From assembly GCA_960531495.1 (NCBI GenBank), contig OY482851.1, forward strand, positions 25,335,533-25,399,532: 64,000 bases of DNA, given 5' to 3'. The position numbers were made by a program, and so were the translations under genes. The notes below the pieces were generated by a model. That model was not told the DNA's origin and did not search any database. It was given only the letters and a program-made list of their open reading frames with translations. This stretch comes from Zeus faber (Eukaryota > Chordata > Actinopteri > Zeiformes > Zeidae). Below are positions 53,360 through 62,986 of the stretch, one piece after another. How positions within the stretch are numbered: position 1 is the stretch's first letter; the number at the start of each line of letters is the position of its first letter.

Positions 53360-54844
53360 CACGTGTAGCCGTATGTACCTATTCAGCAAGCTCAACACTC
53401 TCCTAATAAGTACCCAGAGACAGGAGCTCACTTTTGGTATCTTTAATGGAAGCGGTGTAAAACTGTGGAACAGTTCAGAAATATGCAGATTAAGGATCAG
53501 TGTCTATGCAGATGTAAATAACCTGTTATTACGTTGTTATAGCTACTACACTGTACGCATACACAAATAACATTAATGAACGCACAGATTGTGCTTTCTC
53601 AAGGTCAATGATGAGGCTGATGGAAGAGATGTTAGTCTGGGTTCGAGAGGTGATCTGATTGACTGCATGTGCCACGAGGATCCTTGACCTTGGGGAGTTG
53701 AGCTTCAAAGTGTTCTGCCTTGGAGTCACTGGCTTGAAGAAGGACAACATCCGAGACAGGCCCAAGGATCAGCCTCCCTGCAGGATCCTTGCTTATCCTT
53801 TATCTCAATCTTTCTCACCTTCCTGTTTTCGCCGGGAAAACCCCTTGTGACGAGTCCTAGAGTGTTCACGAGACTCTGGACTTGATCGCTAGAGCTGATG
53901 GAGTCTATCAGGAGCTCCTTGCAGGACCAGCCTTGTGGGTGCCTGCAGTCTGACCTGAGCTGGTTCACGGGGCATCTGATGATGAAGAAGCATCTGAGGG
54001 GGTTAATGAAACTGGAGGAGACCTGCCTGGTTAAGAGTCCGGCGGAGTGGCATAAGCTGTTGAGGGGCTGGTCCCTGTTGTTAGGAAGATGCTGATGCTG
54101 ACGCTTGCGGAATGGGACCAAACTGTTAGCATCATCCTTGAAGAACCCACCATTCATGATGTCCAAGAAGGCCTCGTCCTTGGCTGAGGGTACGAGTTTG
54201 TCGTCATCGACTGAGTTGAAGATGTGTTCCCCCACATCTTCGCATGGTTCATGGTGTCCCCCTGGTAACTTATTTTTCTGCCATAGCCAAGTGGGTCGTT
54301 GTCAACATGATGGGGCCCTGCAACTTGTGGTCTTCCATGAGGGAGGGCTCTGGAGGGGGGAGGGGGGCGGTACGGCCAAGCCCACATCCTGGGTGCCTCC
54401 GTACTGCCGAGCTCCTGGAGGTGGTACGGCCGGCTCCTGCCCTGCGAAGATTGCCGCGTCACTCCCCAAAATTGGTGCTAACAATACTCCCTAGTGTGCT
54501 CCCCGTGCCAGTGTGAGAAGGCATCTGAGTGTCCCAGATGATGAAGATGAGGCCTCCACCTCCCTTGGGTCTCCGAGAGCTTCTGCTATCTCAGCCTCTG
54601 CTCCCTTCTTAAGCGCCCTTGAAGGGTCTTCAGCCGCAACGCATGCCCTCTCAGGCTGCTCTGCACCCTCAACAGACGATTGCACTACCTCCTGAGCCAC
54701 TGCCCCTGCTAAAAGCAACTACGAAGGGACTTGAACCCTCAATCTTCTGATCCGAAGTCAGACGCCTTATCCATTAGGCCACGCAGTCAACCTTGATGCA
54801 TTTTCTGTGTTCCTTGCCGTCACCTGAGATATGGAACACAGTGG
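53360..54844. repeat. Array unit N
   Basis: 1485 bp, related to K in its first half. Its second half has the ACTCCCTAGTG form. The BEL/Pao-like segment is at about 53726-54235 (minus). Confidence 0.85.
54716..54788 (-). tRNA. tRNA-Arg(TCG), copy 13
   Basis: Identical to copy 1, with the same T4 terminator. Confidence 0.9.
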
Positions 54845-56309
54845 CACGTGTAGCCGTATGTACCTATTCAGCAAGCTCAACACTCTCCTAATAAGTACCC
54901 AGAGACAGGAGCTCACTTTTGGTATCTTTAATGGAAGCGGTGTAAAACTGTGGAACAGTTCAGAAATATGCAGATTAAGGATCAGTGTCTATGCAGATGT
55001 AAATAACCTGTTATTACGTTGTTATAGCTACTACACTGTACGCATACACAAATAACATTAATGAACGCACAGATTGTGCTTTTTCAAGGTCAATGATGAG
55101 GCTGATGGAAGAGATGTTAGTCTGGGTTCGAGAGGTGATCTGATTGACTGCATGTGCCACGAGGATCCTTGACCTTGGGGAGTTGAGCTTCAAAGTGTTC
55201 TGCCTTGGAGTCACTGGCTTGAAGAAGGACAACATCCGAGACAGGCCCAAGGATCAGCCTCCCTGCAGGATCCTTGCTTATCCTTTATCTCAATCTTTCT
55301 CACCTTCCTGTTTTCGCCGGGAAAACCCATTGTGACGAGTCCTAGAGTGTTCACGAGACTCTGGACTTGATCGCTAGAGCTGATGGAGTCTATCAGGAGC
55401 TCCTTGCAGGACCAGCCTTGTGGGTGCCTGCAGTCTGACCTGAGCTGGTTCACGGGGCATCTGATGACGAAGAAGCATCTGAGGGGGTTAATGAAACTGG
55501 AGGAGACCTGCCTGATTAAGAGTCCGGCGGAGTGGCATAAGCTGTTGAGGGCCTGGTCCCTGTTGTTAGGAAAATGCTGATGCTGACGCTTGCGGAATGG
55601 GACCAAACTGTTAGCATCATCCTTGAAGAACCCGGCATTCATGATGTCCAAGAAGGCCTCGTCCTTGGCTGAGGGTACGAGTTTGTCGTCATCGACTGAG
55701 TTGAAGATGTGTTCCCCCACATCTTCGCATGGTTCATGGTGTCCCCCTGGTAACTTATTTTTCTGCCGTAGCCAAGTGGGTCGTTGTCAACATGATGGGG
55801 TCCTGCAACTTGTGGTCTTCCATGAGGGAGGGCTCTGGAGGGGGGAGGGGGGCGGTACGGCCAAGCCCACATCCTGGGTGCCTCCGTACTGCCGAGCTCC
55901 TGGAGGTGGTACGGCCGGCTCCTGCCCTGCGAACATTGCCGCGTCACTCCCCAAAATTGGTGCTAACAATACTCCCTAGTGTGCTCCCCCTGCCAGTGTG
56001 AGAAGGCATCTGAGTGTCCCAGATGATGAAGATGAGGCCTCCACCTCCCTTGGGTCTCCGAGAGCTTCTGCTATCGCAGCCTCTGCTCCCTTCTTCAGCC
56101 GCAACGCATGCCCTCTCAGGCTGCTCTGCAGCCTCAACAAACGATTGCACTACCTCCTGAGCCACTGCCCCTGCTAAAAGCAACTACGAAGAGACTTGAA
56201 CCCTCAATCTTCTGATCCGAAGTCAGACGCCTTATCCATTAGGCCACGCAGGCAACCTTGATGCATTTTCTGTGTTCCTTGCAGTCACGTGAGATGTGGA
56301 ACACAGTGG
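54845..56309. repeat. Array unit O, last complete unit
   Basis: About 1465 bp, with a shortened spacer (CTTCTTCAGCCGCAACGC) and several private changes, as expected of an edge unit that escapes homogenisation. The BEL/Pao-like segment is at about 55211-55720 (minus). Confidence 0.83.
56181..56253 (-). tRNA. tRNA-Arg(TCG), copy 14, degenerate edge copy
   Basis: Differs from the other 13 copies. The 5' end reads GCCTGCG instead of GACTGCG, breaking the second acceptor pair (A2-U71 becomes C2-U71). The 3' T-stem strand reads CTCTT instead of CCCTT, giving one mismatch. Anticodon loop, A box and the T4 tract remain. Probably a tRNA pseudogene. Confidence 0.75.
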
Positions 56310-57258
56310 CAGGCTGAAGAACATTGCAGCATTGGACATGGATATCAGGCATATCCAGTAATGTTGTGTTGTACAATAACCAGCGTGCTGCCAACATGTT
56401 CAATGTCTTTTGTTCCAGAAGCAGATGTGAAACGAAGAGGGTTAAATCACAATACCCCACAAAGTACAGTACCTCGTATGGAGTCTGTACAGCTCAGAGG
56501 AACTGTGTAAATTTTCTTTGACAATCCTTCCTGATGCCCCGATTGACGGGACATCGGGAAGGATTAGGCCCACGCAGGATTAGGCCACGCAGTCAGACTG
56601 AGGGCATTTGCTTCATTCACAATCGGGGTGGTGGGTGGTTGGGTTTGGAGGCGCGATTCAGCGCTGCGAGTATTGCCGCCTCGCTCCCCAAAATTAGTGC
56701 TAACATATTCCCTAGTGGGCTCCCCGTGCCAGTGTGAGAAGGCATCCGAGTGTCCCGGATGATGAAGAAGATGAGGTCTCCACCTCCCAAGAACATTGCA
56801 GGGTTGGACATGGATGTCAGGCATATCCACTAAAGTTGTGGTGTACAATAACCAGCGTGCTGCCGACATGTGCAATGTCCTTTGTTCCAAAAGCACATGT
56901 GAAAGTATGTGTGGGACGAAGAGGGTTAGATCACAATACCATTGCCTCTGCTCCCGAAGATCTTGGATTTTATTTTCCCGGAGCTACGGAGGCCTACTAG
57001 GTGGAAACGAGGAAGGAGAGGTGGAGTTCGTAACAGGCTGCGGCGTAGATCTACCAGACAAACATGGACATTCAAAAATGGAGGATGAAAATGGGCAACG
57101 GACCCTGAATGAGGACATCATGATCAGGAGTGTGGAGTGAAATATCATTAAAAGTGGATGGTGTTAAAAAGCAACAGTTCAATACATACATATATGTTGT
57201 GCAGGTTTTTATAATATTGGAGTTTGTTTATTACAATGTAACCTGTATTATTGATGAC
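56310..57258. repeat. Right flanking repeat of the array
   Basis: Homologous to 30600-31338, with GCTGCCAACATGTTCAATGT, CAGAAGCAGATGTGAAACG and a later stretch nearly identical to 30808-31338. It contains an extra roughly 180-bp stretch (about 56541-56720) not seen on the left, with tRNA 5'-end remnants and a diverged piece of unit (CTCCCCAAAATTAGTGCTAAC). Confidence 0.75.
56561..56594 (-). pseudogene. Two tandem tRNA-Arg 5'-end remnants
   Basis: GGATTAGGCCCACGCAG followed directly by GATTAGGCCACGCAGTC: on the minus strand, two copies of the tRNA 5' end (GACTGCGTGGCCTAATC), the outer one with an inserted base. They are too short to be genes and mark old breakage of the same tRNA. Confidence 0.6.
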
Positions 57259-57687
57259 CACGTGTAGCCGTATGTACCTATTCAGCAAGCTAAACACTCT
57301 CCTAATAAGTACCCAGAGACAGGAGCTCACTTTTGGTATCTTTAATGGAAGCGGTGTAAAACTGTGGAACAGTTCAAAAAAATGCAGATTAAGGATCAGT
57401 GTCTATGCAGATGTTATTAACCTGTTATTACGTTGTTATAGCTACTACACTGTACGCATACACAAATAACATTAATGTTACAGATTGTTACAGATTGTGC
57501 TTTCTCAAGGTCAATGATGAGGCTGATGGAAGAGATGTTAGTCTGGGTTCGAGAGGTGATCTGATTGACTGCATGTGCCACGAGGATCCTTGACCTTGGG
57601 GAATTGAGCTTCAAAGTGTTCTGCCTTGGAGTCACTGGCTAGAAGAAGGACAACATCCGAGACAGGCCCAAGGATCAGCCTCCCTGC
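57259..57687. repeat. Array unit P, partial
   Basis: Starts CACGTGTAGCCGTATGTACC, follows the unit for about 430 bp and breaks off after CAGCCTCCCTGCA, where a minisatellite begins. It closes the array region on the right. Confidence 0.85.
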
Positions 57688-57689
57688 AA

Positions 57690-57915
57690 CTTGAAAGAAA
57701 AAGGCTCATATATATTTATCAAATGTCCCTAACGAAAAAGGCTCATATATATTTACAAAAACGTCCTTAAAAAAAAAGGCTCATATATATTTATCAAACG
57801 TCCTTTGAAGAAAAAGGCTCATATATATTTATCAAACGTCCTTTGAGAAAGGCTGATAACCTTTATTATCAGCTTTTCAAAGTCGATAAACAGGCTCATA
57901 TATATTTATCACTAA
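57690..57915. repeat. Minisatellite, about 40-bp unit
   Basis: Five copies of AAAAAGGCTCATATATATTT plus ATCAAACGTCCTTTGA, with small changes. A short inverted repeat (AAAGGCTGATAA / TTATCAGCTTTT) lies between the last two at about 57845-57873. Confidence 0.85.
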
Positions 57916-59248
57916 AGGGGCAAGAAATGTTTCTTTCATGTATTATTTAACTGCTCACCCCATATGTATACCTATTTAATAACCCATGTATTCTATCTAT
58001 CATTTATACATATACACGAACAATACACAAATCTCTTCACACCTCTTTAGCCGGCACACTCTCACACACACACAGGCACCGCACACTCACACACCAAAAG
58101 GAAAAAGACGTGTGTCCAGCAGCACATCTGATTCTCCAAAAACTTAAACAGCGCTTAACTTTATACTTTAACGTCAACTCATGTATACTTTTCTAATTTC
58201 ATCAAGATTTTCACTTTGGCCAGACTTAAAAAATTTCACTTAAGCCACACTTTTAACAAATTATCCTTTTAATCAGATTCTTTTAGCATGCATGGTCGAT
58301 GTGCACTCATTCTCTTAGGCTGGTTTAGCCCTGCTTTTCCCCATTTTTTCTCAAACTTCATTTTTCATCTTTTAAGCCTTTAACTTGTAACTCTTTTTGC
58401 TTCATTTTTGATCTTTTTCATCTTACTTTAGGCTTTTAGCTTTTATCTGTTTTTCACTTTTCATCTTTTTCATCTTGCTTTAGACTTTTAACTTTTATCT
58501 CTTTTTCACTTTTCATCTTTTTCATCTTGTTTTAGACTTTTAACTTTTATCTATTTTCACTTTTTATCCTTTTTCATCTTCTTTTAGACTTTTAACTTTT
58601 ATCTCTTTTTCACTTTCTTTTTCTTCTTCTTTCTTTTTCATCTTCATTCATATAATTTTATTTTGAGTCAATTCCCCTGGCCAGGGTTATTTCCTCTTTG
58701 TTTTTCCTACCTAGATTTGACTATATTATATTTTCATTCGGCCAACTTTCACGCAACATTTAATGTACACGTCTTACTGTTTAAGGAGATACGGGCCCTG
58801 TCTCCATTATTCTTGCATGGTTATTTAAATAACTTTTGGCTCCTAGTTCTGCCATTCTACAATTACTTTTTACTTCTACTTTCTTCACATCTTTTAAGCC
58901 TTTATCTTTTACTTTTAACTACATCTTTTATTTCTCTCGTCTCTATTCTCTATTTCAACTTAATTCTCTTTTTCTTTGTTTATTATTCTCTTATTCCCCT
59001 TATTTACGTCTTTTACTACATAATAAACCTCAATTTAGACGGAAACTCACTTCACACATCAACACATCATCTCCATTTCCGCACAATATGCTCTTGTCAG
59101 TGCAGCCTATTTGCACAAAATACTACCGCCTCAAAAACCACACACAGCTCAATTTTGTGAGGTAACACTCACCCTGAGAGTGTTAATTTGCATGAGCAGG
59201 CTGCATCGGCAGGTGACGCCCAGCAGATCCTAGTTTGTGACGCCACTT
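57916..59248. repeat. T/C-rich region with a tandem repeat of about 47 bp
   Basis: From about 58340 to 58650 the blocks TTTTAGACTTTTAACTTTTA and TCTTTTTCACTTTTCATC repeat about five times. The rest is AT-rich with a short (CA)n near 58065. No host gene recognised; the T-rich frames have no similarity I can name. Confidence 0.55.
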
Positions 59249-59851
59249 TGTAGTTTCTTGATGAATTTGATGTGTTGATGAAGAAGGAGAGACCGCTGAC
59301 GCTGACTTGAGTAAAATAGTAGATTTATTACAAAAGAACAGCATCAGACTAGACTTGCCATAGACGCCTAGGAGAGAACCAAGCTGGATGGATTCTCTGT
59401 CGAATGAAACTCAGGCAGGTGCTTTTATGCTAAGCCAGAGACAACGTTGACCATCTGATTCCCCTACATAGGTCACCATTCACATTTTCACCTCCCTTAT
59501 CACCGGGACCCCTGACAATGCGCTCTGTCTTTCTCTCTTGAGACCCCTGGCACTGTCTGTTAATAATTACTATTTTATACAATGGGTACTGTCTTGGGAC
59601 GTCACTCATTCCAAGACACCTCACTTGAAAGGGGAGTGGGGCGTGGAGACCATGCAGGAAGCTCTTTCTCAGATGAGCTTCCGATGGGGTCATACCTGCC
59701 CCTGGTGCGGGTTCGGCCAACCTGCTGTGTAAGTTGTGGGCTACCAACAGTCGTGTTTGGTGAACCGCCACGGTTTCTTCGTCACGTTGTTTGCGGGTGG
59801 TAGGATGGAGGCTGGATGAAGACCGTCTCTGGTTGGATGTGCGGTTTGTCA
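59249..59851 (-). mobile_element. Probable LTR of a retrovirus-like element
   Basis: On the minus strand the segment opens TGACAAACC and closes in ACTACA. It contains a TATA-like CATAAAAG (59429-59422) and, about 95 bp further on, AATAAA (59329-59324): the usual U3-R-U5 order. A primer-binding-site-like TGGCGTCAC (59245-59237) follows three bases after its end. No second LTR and no recognisable gag, pol or env were found beside it, so it is a fossil remnant or the edge of a rearranged copy. Family and age not determinable by eye. Confidence 0.4.
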
Positions 59852-60370
59852 GGGTTCAGTGGGGCCGCTGGAGGGGGTTGACATGGCGATGCGTCCAGGA
59901 GGTCGCGGTCCTGCCTTTCCCTGCTCTAGACTTTCTATCCCTAGTCTGAGCTTCCTGCAACTACATCCCATAAGCCTGCTAATCCCCCATAAACCTATAT
60001 TTTCTCTGTCTGTAATTCTCTTCGTCGTAAACTTTCCCTCAAATGTTCCAGTTGTGTGCGGCTTTCCTCCTGCGGGGAAACCATGACTGTTAACCCGTTC
60101 ACCTATTTGAGTCAAACTGTGTTGACCGTAATTTTTCAAAATAAAATGTATGTTTAGACCCGTAGGTGTATCATCATCCTTGGGTTTGCTATTGCAGGGC
60201 ACCATTGTAATTAGTTCCTTAAATATAACATTTAAATTTTTATTTTAAATTGTGATTTTATGATTTATATTTAAATTGTGATTTCCTATTAACCTGGAGA
60301 TTTTCTTCATGTCAATTGGTGTTTCCTTATTCTCCCTTTTTATCTATTTTACGTAATTAATACCCAGTTG
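59852..60370. other. Unassigned AT-rich interval
   Basis: No gene recognised. A frame of about 118 codons on the minus strand (60205-59849) has no family resemblance and may be part of the neighbouring retroelement remnant. Confidence 0.4.
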
Positions 60371-62500
60371 GTGGCGATAGTGGCGCTCCCCTTGCGGTCG
60401 CCTGCGCCAGCGCTCCGGTCGACTTTTACACATTTTAGCATTTTTTTCCTTTTTTTATCATAATGTCCGCCAAAAAAGCATGGGAGTAGGGAGCAGAGTG
60501 GCCGGCTGAAATTCTACGTGGGAAGACGTTCAACAACAACAACAAAAATGGAGCCGCTGTTCCACGAGTGGGCCCACGGAGGAAGCACCATGGTAAACGA
60601 GGCGGCATTCGGGTCAGAATGAGGACGCAACCTTACCGTCCACCCCTGACAAGCATCCTTCTTGCCAGCGTTCAGTCCCTGGAGAACAAGATGGATGAAC
60701 TTCAAGCAAGGATTAAATTCCAACGAAACACGAGGAACTGTTGCGTCCTCTGCCCGACGGAAACATAGTTGAACCACTAGTGCCGAATGAAGCCATCTGT
60801 CCAGCCGATTCCTACTCCGTGTTCCGCGGCGACAGATCGGGGGAGTCGAGGAAATCCAAAGGTGGAGGCGTCTGCCTAATGGTAAACAACCGCTGGTGTA
60901 ACCCCAACAACACCACGTCTCTCTCCCGCCCCTGCTTGACGAACCTGGAACAGCTGACCATCTTATGCCGTCCATTTTATCTCCCCCACGAATTCAGCAC
61001 GGAAATCATTACAGCCATTTATATTCCACCACAAGCAGATAGCGACACAGCACTATCGGACCTGTATGATGTGTTGTGTGGATTTCAAAACAAACATCCC
61101 GATGCGGGTGTGGTGGTGACTGGGGACTTTAACAGGGCGAACCTTAAAAAGGTTCTGCCTAATTTCCACCAACACATCACGTGTGCCACCAGAGGAGATA
61201 GAACTTTGAACCATTGCTACACACCTTACAAGAATGGATACAAGACCGTCTTGCTCCCTGCTTTCGGGAAATCTGACCACGCCATGATCTCGCTGGTTCC
61301 TGTTTACAGGCCTCTGATCGTGCGAGAACTGGTGGTGACAAGGGAAGTGAAGCGGTGGACGGACCAATCAGAGGCTGCGCTTCAGGACGCACTCGCTGAC
61401 GTAGACTGGCACATGTTCCAATCAAGTTCAAGTGACGTCAGCGAGTTTACGGATGTAGCGGTGAGCTTTCTGGCTACGGTAGCAGACAGCATCGTTCCCA
61501 CATTGAAAGTTCAGATATTTCCAAACCAGAAACGGTGGGTTGATAAATCCATCAGCTGCGCTCTGAATGCTTGCACGGCCACTTACAACGATGGTCTTGT
61601 ATCCGGAAATATGGACAATTACAAAGCGGCGTCTTACAATCTGCGGAGGGCGGTGAAGGACACTAAACAGATGTACAGGGGGACTGTGGAGCTACAGATG
61701 GAGCAGGGGGACACAAGACACCTGTGGCAGGGGCTGCGGACGATAACAAACTACAAAAGCAGCTCCTCCCCAGTCACGAGGGTGGATGCCTCCCTAGCCA
61801 ACGAACTGAACTCCTTTTATGCATGGTTTGAGTCTGGCAACAGCGCCACTAGCTCACCGGCTAATTGGAGTTACACCGCTGGGGATGAGCACGCACTCTC
61901 AGTGTCCGTGCAGGAGGTCAGGAAGGCACTGAAGCGGGTGAACACCAGGAAAGCTGCGGGCCCAGATGGCATATCTGGGCGAGTACTGAAAACCTGTGCT
62001 AACCAGCTACCTCCGGTGTTCACTACAATATTCAACATCTCCCTGGCTGAATCAGTGGTCCTGTCCTGCTTCAAGAAGTTCACCGTCGTTCCTGTCCCGA
62101 AGATCGCTTCTCCTGCATGCCTGAATGACTACCGTCCAGTAGCCCTCACCTCGGTGGTCATGAAGTGTTTCAAGAGACTGATTAAGGATTATAACTGTTT
62201 CCCGCAAGCCATAAGAACTGTCAATGCTGACCTCACCAGGGGTCCTCAATGAGCTACACACATAGGCTCCACTATCTTACTGTACTGTATGTAGCATGCT
62301 GTACCACATACTGTGTCACTGTTCTCTGTTGTTCGGTGATACCGTATTGCTGCGCCGTACCGTTGTATACTGTGTTGTATTATCCCACAAACACTACCTT
62401 ACTTTATTCACATGCCACTTTAATGCACATATCTGTATATACATAATTGCCTACCCCATATACATAAGTCTATCCCATATATGTAAGCCTATTCCCTGAG
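60371..62500 (+). mobile_element. CR1/L2-like LINE, internally deleted
   Basis: Same family as the split copy. The 5' end TGGCGATAGTGGCG is followed by a plus-strand frame (60741-62252) with an apurinic-type endonuclease (GGVCLMVNNRWC, VVTGDFNRANLKKVLPNF, KSDHAMISL) and the first part of reverse transcriptase ([36 protein letters not shown]). At about 62195 it jumps from LIKDY straight to [13 protein letters not shown] near the C-terminus. About 1.1 kb, including the FADD core, has been lost without breaking the frame. The 3'UTR shares CACTTTAATGCACATATCTG with the other copy. The 3' edge is approximate. Confidence 0.85.
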
Positions 62501-62986
62501 GAAAAATCCGTCGGTAATTGGACCATAACATAAATTTTGAGTTTTGGTTAAAACTTGAAAAACTTCTCACCATTTCAGTTGTTCGTTGGATCGCAACGCT
62601 GACCCAGTCCGGTCCCAGACAGCAACTCCTCTGTCTCATCCTTTTTAGGGGAGCTTGAGGCTGAAACTGTCTCAGGATGGCCAGTCAGTCATCAGTCGAG
62701 CGAGTCAGTCATCAGTCGAAACATTTAGGTAAACAGAATATATGTAAGAGTCTAAAAGTCAACCCTCTACATATTTACACACACCGAATATACTAACATT
62801 ATACAACTGTTGGTTTATTGGTTTATAGGGTTTACGTCAAGTAGACACCTGTCCTTGTTCATAAGGATTTATTAAGCTTTATTGTGTTACATAGAAAAAC
62901 AATGACATTTGTTGTTGTTGTTGTTGTATAATTACATTATTATATTGATGTCCCAACTATTGTGGGGAGGAAAAGAGTGCTGTAAA
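62501..62986. other. Unassigned interval with short repeats
   Basis: No gene seen. GTCAGTCATCAGTCGA occurs twice in tandem at about 62683-62720, and (TTG)n lies at about 62911-62927. Confidence 0.5.

Larger units (their letters stand above)
31339..56309. repeat. Tandem array of 14 tRNA-Arg/BEL-Pao composite units (B to O)
   Basis: Units start with CACGTGTAGCCGTATGTACC at 31339, 32808, 34279, 35750, 37235, 39140, 41163, 45950, 47420, 48905, 50390, 51875, 53360 and 54845. Basic spacings are 1469-1471 or 1485 bp. Units F, G and H are longer because of a SINE and LINE pieces. Read on the minus strand, each unit contains: a tRNA-Arg(TCG) gene with a T4 terminator; a short tRNA-like SINE-head remnant; a 3' portion ending in GAAGGCATCTGAGTGTCCCAG (plus strand); a BEL/Pao retrotransposon fragment; and an AT-richer segment of unknown origin ending at CACGTG. 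Units differ at scattered single positions. Two spacer classes exist beside the tRNA: C, D and F share a CGCTGTCCGGGGG insertion, while most others share GCGCCCTTAAAGGGTCTTCA. Long plus-strand frames in the units are antisense shadows. Confidence 0.93.

Noticed and set aside
31339-56309. Array as pure assembly duplication
   Set aside because: Units differ by private variants, two spacer classes, and unique SINE and LINE insertions. The copy number may still be wrong and needs long reads.
57916-59248. A coding gene in the T-rich region (frames of 109-165 codons rich in Phe/Leu/Ser)
   Set aside because: Composition follows the T/C-rich tandem repeats; no splice structure or family motif.
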